Positions 34,421 to 45,490 of a stretch of DNA of 64,000 bases are shown here, in pieces (the first letter of the stretch is position 1; the number at the start of each line of letters is the position of its first letter). Source of the DNA: Bacillus timonensis (GTDB lineage Bacteria > Bacillota > Bacilli > Bacillales > Bacillaceae_L). Below the pieces are notes generated by a model. That model worked only from the letters and a program-made list of their open reading frames with translations, was not told the origin of the DNA and did not search any database. The position numbers and the translations under genes were made by a program. The stretch spans positions 124,001-188,000 of the forward strand of contig JAIVAN010000007.1 of the NCBI GenBank assembly GCA_020171895.1, read 5' to 3'.

Positions 34421-37057
34421 TTATAAAATGGATTTTACATATTCTTCAACAAAGTTCAATGCTGTGTCAAGTTGTTCAGGGTTTTTACCACCAGCTTGAG
34501 CCATATCAGGACGACCACCGCCGCCTCCACCACATCTTGATGCAACCTCTTTTATTAATTTACCAGCATGGAAACCACGGTCAATTAAGTCTTTTGTTAC
34601 ACCTGACGTAATGTTAATTTTATCATCTTGAACTGAAGCAAGCACAATAACTGCTGATCCAAGTTTTTGTTTCAATTCATCAACCATTGTACGAAGATTA
34701 TTCATATCCGTGCCACTTACTCTGCTGGAAAGAACATTAACATCATTTATTTTCGTCACTTTATCTATAATACTTCCTGCTTCTATATTCCCTAATTTAG
34801 CTGAGAGAGATTCATTTTCACGTTGTAAACCGCGAAGTTCCTCCAGTATTCCTTCTATTCTCGTTGGCAATTCACTTGTCTTTGTTTTCAGCTTTGTAGC
34901 AACATCTTGTAGCAGCTTTACTTGTCCATTCATTAACTTATATGCTGCTTCACCTGTAACAGCTTCTATTCTTCTTGTACCCGCCCCTATTCCAGATTCA
35001 GACAGGATTTTGAATAAGCCAATTACTGATGTATTTTGAACGTGACAACCACCACATAATTCCAAGCTATAATCTCCAACTTGAACAACTCTCACAATAT
35101 CTCCGTATTTTTCCCCGAAAAGAGCCATTGCGCCCATTTCTTTAGCTTCATTAAGTGATTTATATTCTGTTTCTACAAGAAGACTATTCCAAATTTTCTC
35201 ATTCACAATCGTTTCGATTTGCTCAATCTCATCCTGTTTGACTTGTCCAAAATGTGAAAAATCAAATCTTAATCTTTCAGATGTAACGAGGGATCCAGCT
35301 TGATTTACATGATTCCCCAACACATCTTTAAGGGCTTGGTGTAATAAGTGAGTAGCTGTATGATTTTTAATAATCGCTGCACGGTTGCTCTTCTCAATTT
35401 TTGCTGTGAAGATATCTCCAGCTTTAACACTACCTTTTTCGATTTTCGCATGATGCAAGTTTTGACCATTTGGTGCTTTTTGAACATCACGTATACGAAT
35501 TGTACATTCATTATTTTCTAATAAGCCTCTATCAGCAATTTGACCGCCGCTCTCTGCATAGAAAGGTGTTTCATTTAGAATGAATTGAATTTCGTCCCCG
35601 ACCCCAGCAGATTCTACAATCATTCCATTTTTAATTAATACTTCAATTTTAGAAGAAGAAGTTAATTGATCATATCCAACGAATTTACTTTCTACCTTCA
35701 CTTCTCCAAGTACACCACTTTGTATTTGCATCGAATCAACATCTTGTCTAGCTGCACGTGCACGTTGACGTTGATTTTCCATCGCTTTTTCAAATCCTTC
35801 ATGGTCTACCTTCATCTTTTCCTCTTCAGCATATTCTTCTGTTAATTCAACTGGAAATCCATATGTGTCGTACAGTCTGAAAACATCTTCACCAGAAATA
35901 GTGTCCCGACCATTTTCTTTTTCATTTTTAATAACACTTGATAAAATGGCAAGGCCTTCGTTAAGGGTTTCGTGGAATCGCTCTTCTTCGTTTTTTATTA
36001 CTTTTTGAATAAAGTCTGTCTTCGCTTTAACTTCAGGATAGAAATCAACCATGATTTCACCAACAATAGGTACTAACTCAAACATAAACGGACGATGTAT
36101 ATTCAACTGTTTTGCGTATCGAACTGCTCTGCGAAGCAATCTTCTTAAAACGTAGCCACGACCTTCATTAGAAGGCAAAGCTCCATCGCCGACTGCAAAT
36201 GTCACTGTACGAATATGATCTGCAATAACTTTGAATGCAACATCATTCTCTGGAGTCTGTCTATATTTTTTTCCTGAAATAGATTCAGTAGCTTCAATAA
36301 TTGGCATAAATAGATCAGTATCAAAGTTTGTAGGTACATTTTGTATAACAGAAACGACACGTTCTAATCCCATACCTGTATCAATATTTTTCTTTGGAAG
36401 TGGTGTATATGACCCGTCTGGATTGTGATTAAACTGAGAAAACACTAAATTCCACACTTCCAAATATCTTTCGTTTTCTCCACCAGGGTATAACTCTGGA
36501 TCATTTATATCATTTCCATACTCTTCGCCGCGATCGTAGAAGATTTCAGTATTAGGTCCGCTTGGCCCTTCACCAATATCCCAAAAGTTACCTTCTAAGC
36601 GAATAATTCTTTCTTCTGGAATACCTATTTTTTCTTTCCAATAATCATAAGCTTCGCTATCCTCAGGGTGGACAGTTACTGAAAGTTTTTCAGGATTAAA
36701 TCCAATCCAATCTTTACTTGTAAGGAACTCCCAAGCCCATTCTATTGCTTCTTCCTTAAAATAGTCTCCAATTGAAAAGTTTCCCATCATTTCAAAGAAA
36801 GTGTGATGTCTTGCAGTTTTTCCAACGTTTTCTATATCATTCGTTCTAATTGATTTTTGTGCATTACAAATTCTAGGATTTGCCGGTATAACACGTCCGT
36901 CAAAATATTTTTTCAAAGTAGCCACACCACTGTTAATCCAAAGTAGAGAAGGGTCCTCATGTGGAACGAGTGAAGCACTTGGTTCTACTGCATGTCCTTT
37001 TTCTTTAAAGAAGTCTAAAAACATTTGTCTTACTTGTGCTGAAGTTAGTGATTTCAT
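34421..37057 (-). CDS. alaS: Alanyl-tRNA synthetase
   Basis: AlaS charges tRNA-Ala and edits mischarged Ser and Gly. The product of 878 residues has the class II core at the N-terminus ([19 protein letters not shown]), an editing domain with [12 protein letters not shown] and the zinc-binding CGGCH, and a C-terminal domain ending in [19 protein letters not shown] at 37055-37057 is eight bases after GGAGG. It is preceded by an Ala-specific T-box. Confidence 0.98.
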   Translation of the reverse strand: MKSLTSAQVRQMFLDFFKEKGHAVEPSASLVPHEDPSLLWINSGVATLKKYFDGRVIPANPRICNAQKSIRTNDIENVGKTARHHTFFEMMGNFSIGDYFKEEAIEWAWEFLTSKDWIGFNPEKLSVTVHPEDSEAYDYWKEKIGIPEERIIRLEGNFWDIGEGPSGPNTEIFYDRGEEYGNDINDPELYPGGENERYLEVWNLVFSQFNHNPDGSYTPLPKKNIDTGMGLERVVSVIQNVPTNFDTDLFMPIIEATESISGKKYRQTPENDVAFKVIADHIRTVTFAVGDGALPSNEGRGYVLRRLLRRAVRYAKQLNIHRPFMFELVPIVGEIMVDFYPEVKAKTDFIQKVIKNEEERFHETLNEGLAILSSVIKNEKENGRDTISGEDVFRLYDTYGFPVELTEEYAEEEKMKVDHEGFEKAMENQRQRARAARQDVDSMQIQSGVLGEVKVESKFVGYDQLTSSSKIEVLIKNGMIVESAGVGDEIQFILNETPFYAESGGQIADRGLLENNECTIRIRDVQKAPNGQNLHHAKIEKGSVKAGDIFTAKIEKSNRAAIIKNHTATHLLHQALKDVLGNHVNQAGSLVTSERLRFDFSHFGQVKQDEIEQIETIVNEKIWNSLLVETEYKSLNEAKEMGAMALFGEKYGDIVRVVQVGDYSLELCGGCHVQNTSVIGLFKILSESGIGAGTRRIEAVTGEAAYKLMNGQVKLLQDVATKLKTKTSELPTRIEGILEELRGLQRENESLSAKLGNIEAGSIIDKVTKINDVNVLSSRVSGTDMNNLRTMVDELKQKLGSAVIVLASVQDDKINITSGVTKDLIDRGFHAGKLIKEVASRCGGGGGGRPDMAQAGGKNPEQLDTALNFVEEYVKSIL

Positions 37058-37103
37058 CAACTATTCCTCCTATTTCTTATATGTATCAACCTTTTAAAAA
37101 CAC

Positions 37104-37400
37104 AAAAAAGATACTCCTATCCCCCTATGCAGGGACGAGAGTATCTCGCGGTACCACCCTGATTATGCACATAAATGCATCACCTCTAAAAGAACGATAA
37201 CGGGTCTATACCGATAGTTTTTACCTATACTCAGGATGAGCTTTCTGTTACCCTTCATTTAGAATTCCTTTCAGCTAATGGAAATTCCTCTCTGAGTGCT
37301 AGTTTGCACGTAAATGGGCTGTAACTTACTTAATCCTTCATCGTGTTTTCTATTTTAGAATGTCTAAAGATCCTAAGCTATTTAAATAGTTTTTATGCAC
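37104..37400 (-). promoter_or_regulatory. T-box leader of alaS (Ala, GCU specifier)
   Basis: On the minus strand the leader contains the T-box core AGGGTGGTACCGCG (37149-37162), the conserved GCTGAAAGG, and a specifier GCT (37239-37241) in the context GAAA-GCT-CATCCTGAG. A terminator stem GATACTC/GAGTATC with a T run lies at 37104-37145. Uncharged tRNA-Ala should stabilise the antiterminator and permit alaS transcription. Confidence 0.95.
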
Positions 37401-37402
37401 AC

Positions 37403-37432
37403 ATTATAGACAAATAAAATTGTTTTTGTCAA
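37403..37432 (-). promoter_or_regulatory. Sigma-A promoter of the alaS T-box
   Basis: TTGACA (37427-37432) and TATAAT (37403-37408), both perfect, are separated by 18 bases. The -35 overlaps the yrrI stop codon. Confidence 0.88.
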
Positions 37433-38490
37433 TTATTTATAAAGTGAGATTTAGTATGAACAACAATTACCTTTAAAACAGCTAATACAGGAACTGCTAA
37501 AATCAACCCGACTATTCCAGCTATCTCTCCTCCAAGTAAAAGTGAAAACATAATCATCAAAGGGTGCATATGCAAGCTTCTCCCTACAATTAAAGGAGAC
37601 AGAATATTTCCCTCTACAAACTGTAGCCCGAATATAATGACAACAACAAGTATAACCATTTTATAGGATATTGTTGCAGCGAGAATAACTGCAGGAATGG
37701 CACCTATGATTGGACCAAAATATGGAATAACATTCGTAATACCAATTATTACACCTAAGAGCAAGGGATATTTCATCTTTATTAGCCATAAGCCGATAAA
37801 AGCCATGAGACCGATTAATAAGCAAACAAATAACTGCCCTCGAATATAGTTACCTAGAGACTCATCAACATCTTTTAAGAACAAGTGACCACTTTTACGA
37901 TATTTTCTAGGTGTGATGTACCATACAGCCTTTTTCATCTGATCATAGTCTTTGAGCATATAAAAAACGATAAAAGGGATTATCGCAAATAAAATGATAT
38001 AGTTTAATATCCCTTTAATATTACTTATTGAACGGTCTAAAAAGGTACCTAAAGTAGTCTCCATACCTTTTAATACATCTTCAATCTTTGTTGCAAAAGT
38101 TGGTGGGAGGTTAGAAGTGCGCAATTGAATTTGTTCGATCCACTGTTTATAAGTTGAAATAAATGATGGCAGGTTCTCAATTAAATCTCTTAATTGGTGT
38201 AAGACAATCGGAACTCCTCTATAAATTCCATAACCAATGCCACCGAAGAAGATTATATAGATAAATAATATTGCAAGTGACCTTGGCAAACCTTTGTTAT
38301 GGAGCTTTTCTATAATCGGATGCAATAAATAGGTGATAAAGCACGAGATAATAAAAGGTAACAAAACTGTTGTTAAAACAGCAAGTATTGGCGACCAAAT
38401 TTCGCTTAGCCTAAGAAAGATGTAGATAGCCGAGAATAAAAGAAGTACAAGACCTATGATATAAAGCCATTTTAATTGGATGTTACCCAC
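37429..38490 (-). CDS. yrrI: AI-2E transporter family membrane protein (YrrI-like)
   Basis: The product of 353 residues has about eight membrane segments and the family motifs YITPRKYRKSGHLFLKDVDE, GNYIRGQL, GVIIGITNVIPYFGPIIGAIP and EGNILSPLIVGRS. Some relatives export autoinducer-2 or act as sodium/proton antiporters, so the substrate is open. GTG at 38488-38490 is preferred, seven bases after GAGGTGA, and gives the expected length; the upstream ATG at 38544 would add 18 residues without a ribosome binding site. Confidence 0.9.
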   Translation of the reverse strand: MGNIQLKWLYIIGLVLLLFSAIYIFLRLSEIWSPILAVLTTVLLPFIISCFITYLLHPIIEKLHNKGLPRSLAILFIYIIFFGGIGYGIYRGVPIVLHQLRDLIENLPSFISTYKQWIEQIQLRTSNLPPTFATKIEDVLKGMETTLGTFLDRSISNIKGILNYIILFAIIPFIVFYMLKDYDQMKKAVWYITPRKYRKSGHLFLKDVDESLGNYIRGQLFVCLLIGLMAFIGLWLIKMKYPLLLGVIIGITNVIPYFGPIIGAIPAVILAATISYKMVILVVVIIFGLQFVEGNILSPLIVGRSLHMHPLMIMFSLLLGGEIAGIVGLILAVPVLAVLKVIVVHTKSHFINN

Positions 38491-38601
38491 TTTCCCATCA
38501 CCTCTTTTCTTAGTGTGATGGGTTATGAAAGATTTATTCATCATTTGTTATTGGTACATTGAAAATAATACACTACCACACTAAACAGGGGGTAGTCTAA
38601 C

Positions 38602-38638
38602 AAGTGAAAAACCCTACTGGTTAAAGTAGGGTTTTCAC
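38602..38638 (-). terminator. Terminator after the YrzQ-like gene
   Basis: GTGAAAACCCTAC and GTAGGGTTTTTCAC form a stem just beyond the small gene at 38645. Confidence 0.8.
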
Positions 38639-38644
38639 AACTTA

Positions 38645-38779
38645 TTAAAACAATGCTTTGGTTACTCTTTTTCGTAATTGTTTCATTGTACGATTTGACA
38701 TTAGCTTATTACGTTGAGCCATACTATATGCTGCTGCTCCAAGTCCCATTGCAACAATGGAAGTCATTGTCTTATTCAT
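38645..38779 (-). CDS. Small DUF3918/YrzQ-like protein
   Basis: The 44-residue product is MNKTMTSIVAMGLGAAAYSM, then AQRNKLMSNRTMKQLRKRVT and KALF. It has a short hydrophobic Gly/Ala segment and a basic tail, the pattern of YrzQ-type proteins found next to yrrD in Bacillus. ATG follows AGGGGGA. Function unknown. Confidence 0.75.
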   Translation of the reverse strand: MNKTMTSIVAMGLGAAAYSMAQRNKLMSNRTMKQLRKRVTKALF

Positions 38780-38797
38780 AGTCAGTCCCCCTAAGAA

Positions 38798-38989
38798 TTA
38801 CATGCTAATCGATCTATCTTCCTCTTCAAACAGATCGTCTAATGAACTTAATGTTCCATCTTCTTCTACTTGGTGAGTATGAATATGACCTTTTGCAACG
38901 GATAGTTCAATAAAACAATTCCAGCAGTAGAACTGATTTACTCCAATTTTTCCAATATCTTTACTTTTACAGTTAGGGCACTTAAACAC
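38798..38989 (-). CDS. Small zinc-ribbon protein
   Basis: The 63-residue protein has two CxxC pairs, CPNC at residues 4-7 and CWNC at 22-25, which fit a zinc ribbon, followed by HIHTH and an acidic tail (LDDLFEEEDRS). I do not recognise a named family member. It lies 19 bases after yrrD in the recD2-yrrD transcription unit. Confidence 0.75.
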   Translation of the reverse strand: MFKCPNCKSKDIGKIGVNQFYCWNCFIELSVAKGHIHTHQVEEDGTLSSLDDLFEEEDRSISM

Positions 38990-39008
38990 AGAGGTACACC
39001 TCTCATCG

Positions 39009-39506
39009 TTATTCTAAATTAACGACGATGATATCTTTGCCAATTGTTAGAGGTTGATTTGTTTTAATTACTTTCTTTCCCTCTGTAATGTCAGCAAAGA
39101 AACCATCCGTAATTTCATACCCTACAATCCTTCCCATTTCTTCATGAAAATATACATCTTCAAGTAGCCCTAACTTCTCCCCTTCAGATGTTAGAATTGG
39201 TTTTCTGAATAAGCCATGATGGTTATATAAGAAAAAGGATTGTTTGTCATGATGAAAAGGAAAAAGTCTGTGTTTACTAGCAACCATAACTCCATCACTT
39301 CCAAAAGAAGTTACAGAAGATATCGGTATCAATCTGTCACGCTGGAATAAACCTTTACTATCCATCACCAACGATTTAACATTTCCATCGTTTGAGATGC
39401 AAAGATCACAAACAGTTCCTAACATTGTACCTGTTGACTCTTCGTATACTGGTAAGCCCTTTAATAATGAGAACGTCCGCAAAGATACCTCCACCTTTCC
39501 GAACAT
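39009..39506 (-). CDS. yrrD: YrrD, PRC-barrel domain protein
   Basis: The 165-residue product has two PRC-barrel-like halves: VYEESTGTMLGTVCDLCIS at about residues 19-37 and TSEGEKLGLLEDVYFHEEMG at about 106-125. PRC-barrels occur in RNA-processing and photosystem proteins; the role of YrrD is unknown. It follows recD2 by six bases. Confidence 0.88.
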   Translation of the reverse strand: MFGKVEVSLRTFSLLKGLPVYEESTGTMLGTVCDLCISNDGNVKSLVMDSKGLFQRDRLIPISSVTSFGSDGVMVASKHRLFPFHHDKQSFFLYNHHGLFRKPILTSEGEKLGLLEDVYFHEEMGRIVGYEITDGFFADITEGKKVIKTNQPLTIGKDIIVVNLE

Positions 39507-39512
39507 TACTTA

Positions 39513-41924
39513 TCATTCGCTTTCGTCTAAAAAGTCATACGGAGTAAGGTTTTCCATCCCAATATTTGGATCAACTGTATATAATAAAAACTCTTCGTAT
39601 GTTTGTTCATCGTGATGTATATGTATAGGTTCATTCACATTGTTTGGTATTAAATGACCTTTTAGCTTTTCACAAAGAGTTGTCTGTCTAAATCCATCTT
39701 CACAATTATTAATCCCCATCTTTAGTGCTTCATCTTCACCACATAAAATTAAAAAGTTTTTACTTCTTGTAATGGCGGTATAAATTAGGTTACGTCTTAA
39801 CATTCTAAAGTAACTTCTAACTACAGGAAGAATAACAATTGGAAATTCACTACCTTGTGATTTATGGATTGAACAACAGTAAGCATGTGTAATTTGATTT
39901 AAGTCTTGCTTTGAATATGTGACTTCATTCCCATCGAATGAAACGACAATTAAATCTTGTTTTTCAGTATTTTCTTTTGCATAAAAAATAGATACGATTT
40001 CTCCAATATCTCCATTAAACACATTGCTTTCTGGCTGGTTTACAAGCTGTAGAACTTTGTCCCCTGTACGAAAAGAAACATCTCCAAATTTTATCTCTCT
40101 TTTCTTTTCGACCTTTGGATTGAATAGGTCCTGTAAAACGACATTCATGTTGTCTATTCCTGCACTCCCTCTATACATCGGTGCAAGGACTTGAATATCT
40201 CTAGCCGTGTAGCCTTTCTTTTTAGCATTCTCAGCTACTTTTTTTACGACGTCAATGACTTGTTGTCCATTACATTTAATAAATGATCGGTCATTTTTTG
40301 GAGATGCTAAGTCGTGAGGTAATGTTCCTTTTTTTATATGATGAGCTAAATCAATGATAGACGATCCAACTGATTGCCTATAAATATCAACTAATCGTAC
40401 AGTAGGTATGACTTCAGAGGCCAAAAGATCCTTGAGCACTTGTCCAGGACCAACAGAAGGTAGTTGGTCTTCATCACCAACCAAAATAACTTGGATTTTT
40501 TCAGGAAGCGATTTGAACAATTGATTTGCTAACCATACGTCGACCATTGACACTTCATCGACAATTAACAATTTCCCGTCAATCGGATTGTCTTCATCAT
40601 GAACGAAACCCTCTACACCATTCCATCCGAGTAGCCTGTGAATTGTCACCGCTGGCATACCCGTGGCCTCACTCATGCGCTTCGCCGCTCTTCCTGTAGG
40701 AGCTACAAGCATAATTGGAAAAGGGTTATCCTTACTATAGTCTGTTGGGTTTAATGAACAGCCGTGTAACTCCCCATACAATTCTACAATTCCTTTTATT
40801 ACAGTTGTTTTACCTGTACCTGGTCCTCCTGTAAGCATCATCATTGGAGACATGAGAGCTGTTTGAATAGCTTCTTTTTGCGAAGGCGCATATTGAACAT
40901 TAAGTCTTTCTTCTAGCGCACCTAATGCTAATAGGAATTCAGATTCTGGAAATAACTCATCATAATCTCTTTGCTCATTAATTCGCTTGAGGTTTGATAC
41001 TAAGCCTTTTTCTGAAAAGAAGAGTGATGGTAAATAAATTCGTTGTTCTTCAACGATAATTTTCCCCTCTTCGCAAAGAGAGATAATTTCCTTGGAAATG
41101 TCATCTTTCGTAATTTGGATATTACTTTTTGCCTCTAATAATTCCTTCACAGAATTAATCAACTGATTCAGTAATAAATAAACATGCCCTTCTTGTAATG
41201 ACTGTGTTTCTAATATATACAAGCAGCCAGCCTTCACTCGATCTGAGTGATTCCCTAATATTCCAAGTGATGCACCAAGTTCATCTGCTCTTCCAAATCC
41301 TATGCCTTCAACATCCTCGATAAGCTTATAGGGATTTTCTTGAATAATTGAAAGTGTCTCATCCTTATAGGTTTGATAAATTTTCATGGAAAGTTGTGGA
41401 CCAAATCCGTATTGTGAAAGAGCTATCATAATTTGTTCTAAGCCTTGATGTTCCATTAATACCTTATAGATATCACTAGCTTTTTCATCTGAAAGCTTTG
41501 GTACTTTTTTGAGCACATCCGGACTTTCCAAAATCTTCGAAATAGCACTTTCACCTAGGCTTTCCACGATTTTTTCAGCTGTCTTTTTTCCTACACCTAC
41601 AAATAGGTCACTCGATAAATATTGAATGATACCTTCCTTAGATTGAGGCATTTCTTTTCTAAAATGTTCAACATGAAATTGCAAACCGAATTTCGGATGG
41701 TCTTTTAAATGCCCGAAAAAAATGTAGGTTTCATTTTCGTGAATTCGAGGGAAATACCCTGTCACAACCGCCTCTTTTTCTGTATATTGTTCATTGGTTT
41801 CTTCCAATCGAATTCTTACGACAGAATATAAATTATTTTCATTATGAAAGATGGTCACTAAATGTGTTCCTTTCATAAACTTTTGAGTTTCTTGAAATAA
41901 ATCAAGTGAGTTTTGTTGCGACAA
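39513..41924 (-). CDS. recD2: RecD2 family DNA helicase
   Basis: The product of 803 residues is a 5'-3' helicase of the RecBCD-independent RecD2 type. It has an N-terminal OB/HhH region (VGVGKKTAEKIVESLG), Walker A GGPGTGKTT at about residue 350, LLIVDEVSMVD (Walker B), GDEDQLPSVGPGQ, and the C-terminal UvrD-like HAYCCSIHKSQGSEF. In Bacillus subtilis RecD2 supports replication fork progression and mismatch repair. TTG at 41922-41924 is chosen behind GGGGGG; an in-frame TTG at 41939 overlaps the G-run. Confidence 0.95.
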   Translation of the reverse strand: MSQQNSLDLFQETQKFMKGTHLVTIFHNENNLYSVVRIRLEETNEQYTEKEAVVTGYFPRIHENETYIFFGHLKDHPKFGLQFHVEHFRKEMPQSKEGIIQYLSSDLFVGVGKKTAEKIVESLGESAISKILESPDVLKKVPKLSDEKASDIYKVLMEHQGLEQIMIALSQYGFGPQLSMKIYQTYKDETLSIIQENPYKLIEDVEGIGFGRADELGASLGILGNHSDRVKAGCLYILETQSLQEGHVYLLLNQLINSVKELLEAKSNIQITKDDISKEIISLCEEGKIIVEEQRIYLPSLFFSEKGLVSNLKRINEQRDYDELFPESEFLLALGALEERLNVQYAPSQKEAIQTALMSPMMMLTGGPGTGKTTVIKGIVELYGELHGCSLNPTDYSKDNPFPIMLVAPTGRAAKRMSEATGMPAVTIHRLLGWNGVEGFVHDEDNPIDGKLLIVDEVSMVDVWLANQLFKSLPEKIQVILVGDEDQLPSVGPGQVLKDLLASEVIPTVRLVDIYRQSVGSSIIDLAHHIKKGTLPHDLASPKNDRSFIKCNGQQVIDVVKKVAENAKKKGYTARDIQVLAPMYRGSAGIDNMNVVLQDLFNPKVEKKREIKFGDVSFRTGDKVLQLVNQPESNVFNGDIGEIVSIFYAKENTEKQDLIVVSFDGNEVTYSKQDLNQITHAYCCSIHKSQGSEFPIVILPVVRSYFRMLRRNLIYTAITRSKNFLILCGEDEALKMGINNCEDGFRQTTLCEKLKGHLIPNNVNEPIHIHHDEQTYEEFLLYTVDPNIGMENLTPYDFLDESE

Positions 41925-41962
41925 ACATATCCCCCCCAACCTTTTGATGAATGATTAATGAT

Positions 41963-42637
41963 TTAAGCCTTATCTCCTTCTAGCGCATCTGTAACAACTT
42001 TTTTCCCATGACTTGCTAAAATATGATCAGGCTGTATTTGTAACGCTTTTTCAAACATCTCTAACGCTTTTTTTCCATCCTCTTTGTATCCGGCATATGC
42101 TACCCCTAAGTTGTAAAAGGCATCTGCATGATTTGAATCTAAGGAGATAACTTTTAAAAATTGTTCAATCGCCTCATCCACTAAAGATTGACTAGCCAAA
42201 CATAATCCAAATTGAAAAGCTGCTTCCGAATCATTTGGATTTAGTTCAACCGCTCTTTGAAAATAGGGCATTGCAAGACGAGGCTGATCTAACTGTAGTA
42301 ACGTCATTCCTAACATAAAGTAGGTGTCACTATTGTCTAGCCCACTTCTCATTGCTTTTTCAAACATGTCTTTTGCTTCTATGTACTTTTCTGCATTAAA
42401 GTATAAGTTACCTTTACTATAATATGCTGCTGCCATTCCATTATCTATCTCGATTGCTCTGTCATAAAACCGCAATGCTTTGTCATGCTCTCCTACTACA
42501 GATAATAAATTCCCAAAATTTACATATAGCAATGCATCGCTTGGATTTTCTTCAATTGCTTCTGAAAAACATTTCGCTGCTTCCTCATATTTTCCTTCTT
42601 GCATATACTGAATACCTTGTTGATTTTTATCACTCAT
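41963..42637 (-). CDS. yrrB: YrrB, TPR-repeat protein
   Basis: The 224-residue protein is made of about six tetratricopeptide repeats (for example QGIQYMQEGKYEEAAKCFSE and ADAFYNLGVAYAGYKEDGKK), so it is a soluble protein-interaction scaffold. The partner is unknown. ATG at 42635-42637 follows GAGGTGC. Conserved position between mnmA and recD2. Confidence 0.9.
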   Translation of the reverse strand: MSDKNQQGIQYMQEGKYEEAAKCFSEAIEENPSDALLYVNFGNLLSVVGEHDKALRFYDRAIEIDNGMAAAYYSKGNLYFNAEKYIEAKDMFEKAMRSGLDNSDTYFMLGMTLLQLDQPRLAMPYFQRAVELNPNDSEAAFQFGLCLASQSLVDEAIEQFLKVISLDSNHADAFYNLGVAYAGYKEDGKKALEMFEKALQIQPDHILASHGKKVVTDALEGDKA

Positions 42638-42686
42638 GTTTTGCACCTCTATTTGTTTAATCGATCTCATTTGTTTAAATCGAAGT

Positions 42687-42721
42687 AAAACCTCCACCCA
42701 AAGAATTCAGGTCGAGGTTTT
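42687..42721 (-). terminator. Terminator of mnmA
   Basis: AAAACCTC and GAGGTTTT close a stem that ACC and GGT extend; it starts 12 bases after the mnmA stop. Confidence 0.7.
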
Positions 42722-42732
42722 CATAAATCACT

Positions 42733-43869
<1,137 letters not shown>

Positions 43870-45018
43870 TTACTTTGTTAATCTTTTTACAATATTCGTT
43901 GTTTGAAGGGCAACTTTTTCTATTTGTTCGTTTGTATTTCCTAATCCAAAACTGAATCGTACCGAGGAATGTGCCCTGTCAGAATCACTGCCATACATTG
44001 CAACTAAAACGTGCGAGGGATCTATTGAACCGGCTGTACATGCTGAACCACTTGAAGCTGCTATCCCAGCTAAATCTAAATTAACTAGCATTGATTCTAC
44101 ATTAGTACCCGGAAAGCTTAAATTCAAAATATGTGGCAATGAATCGTTATAATCACCATTTAGAAAAAACGTTATTTCATTCTTCTTTAAAATACTCAAA
44201 AATAATTCTCTATAATGTAAATATTGTTGAATGCGCTCATCTACTTTTGCGTTTGAGATTGTAATGGCATGCTGCAGACCTACAATTCCAGGAACATTTT
44301 CAGTACCCGCTCTGCGCTTTCTTTCTTGTTCTCCACCGAAGTGATGTGGCTCAATTTTGATTCCATTCTTCACATACAGGAATCCTATTCCTTTTGGGCC
44401 ATTAATTTTATGAGCAGACATACTCATTAAGTCAATTCCTTGTTGCTTTACATTAATTTTCACAAGTCCAAAAGCTTGAACTGCGTCAGTATGAAATACC
44501 GCTTGATGATTTTTCAATAAAGCTCCAATATCTTTTATTGGTTGTATAGAACCCACTTCATTGTTTCCGTACATAATGGTTACGAGAATCGTATCGTCGG
44601 ATAAAGCTTGTTCAAGCTCTAAAATAGATATTCTCCCGTGAGTATCTACTGGTAAATAGGTAACACGAAATCCTTGTGTTTCTAAATACTTGCATGTATG
44701 TAATACTGCATGATGCTCAATAGAAGTGGTAATGATATGATTTCCTTTAGAACGATTCCCAAATGCACTACCAATAATTGCTAGGTTATCAGCTTCAGTG
44801 CCACCACTTGTAAAAATAATCTCGTTAGGTGTTGCTCCTATTGATTGAGCTACTGATTGTCGTGCTTCATCTAATACATGTCTACTTTCACGACCAAAGG
44901 AATGAATGCTAGATGGATTCCCAAATACTGTAGACATAAAAGGTACCATTTTTTCAATTACTTCAGGGTGCATAGGTGAAGTTGCTGCATGGTCTACGTA
45001 GATTCTTTCCATAATCAT
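43870..45018 (-). CDS. iscS: Cysteine desulfurase (YrvO-like, partner of MnmA)
   Basis: This class V aminotransferase-fold enzyme of about 380 residues has the PLP lysine in MSAHKINGPKG, the His-containing TTSIEHHAVLHTCK and the reactive cysteine in SSGSACTAGSIDPSHV. Its placement directly upstream of mnmA indicates a dedicated role in tRNA 2-thiolation, by analogy with YrvO. Two starts are possible, ATG 45018 (four bases after GGAGG) or ATG 45012 (ten bases after). Confidence 0.94.
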   Translation of the reverse strand: MIMERIYVDHAATSPMHPEVIEKMVPFMSTVFGNPSSIHSFGRESRHVLDEARQSVAQSIGATPNEIIFTSGGTEADNLAIIGSAFGNRSKGNHIITTSIEHHAVLHTCKYLETQGFRVTYLPVDTHGRISILELEQALSDDTILVTIMYGNNEVGSIQPIKDIGALLKNHQAVFHTDAVQAFGLVKINVKQQGIDLMSMSAHKINGPKGIGFLYVKNGIKIEPHHFGGEQERKRRAGTENVPGIVGLQHAITISNAKVDERIQQYLHYRELFLSILKKNEITFFLNGDYNDSLPHILNLSFPGTNVESMLVNLDLAGIAASSGSACTAGSIDPSHVLVAMYGSDSDRAHSSVRFSFGLGNTNEQIEKVALQTTNIVKRLTK

Positions 45019-45045
45019 GCCCCCTCCTTTTTCGTTAATACTTAA

Positions 45046-45462
45046 TTAAATATAAAACATATATGCTTCTTGTTCTCCATCTGAATAACTTGCAAGGTCT
45101 TCAAGGGTTGTACTATCTAATACCTCTTTGACTGCATCTCGAATACGGATCCATAATTCTCTTTTGGCAGGTTCTTCATCCTCTAATACCTCTACAGGAC
45201 TTATGGGTCCCTCTAGTACGCGAATGATATCTCCAGCGGTAATCTTTGCAGGCTCGTCAGCAAGAATATACCCTCCATATGCACCTCTAATACTTTTTAC
45301 TAGTCGCGCATTACGTAAAGGAGCAATTAGTTGCTCTAAATAATGTTCAGATAACTCATGTGCTTGTGCGATAGATTTTAAAGAAGTAGGACCTTCTCCA
45401 TGTTTTTTAGCTAACTCAATCATTATTGTTAATCCGTATCGTCCTTTTGTAGAAATCTTCAT
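45046..45462 (-). CDS. cymR: CymR, Rrf2-family repressor of cysteine metabolism
   Basis: The 138-residue product has the Rrf2 winged-helix signature MKISTKGRYGLTIMIELAKK and HELSEHYLEQLIAPLRNARLVKSIRGAYGG. Unlike IscR it lacks the cysteine trio that binds an iron-sulfur cluster, as in CymR. In Bacillus subtilis CymR with CysK represses cysteine supply genes, including yrrT-mtnN-mccAB, present about 20 kb away. ATG at 45460-45462 gives exactly the family length. Confidence 0.93.
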   Translation of the reverse strand: MKISTKGRYGLTIMIELAKKHGEGPTSLKSIAQAHELSEHYLEQLIAPLRNARLVKSIRGAYGGYILADEPAKITAGDIIRVLEGPISPVEVLEDEEPAKRELWIRIRDAVKEVLDSTTLEDLASYSDGEQEAYMFYI

Positions 45463-45490
45463 TCCAATCACCCCTAGTTTTCCCTAATAC

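Noticed and set aside
34710-36428. Several frames opposite or in other frames of alaS
   Set aside because: alaS is intact over its whole length; these frames have no ribosome binding site and no recognisable motif.
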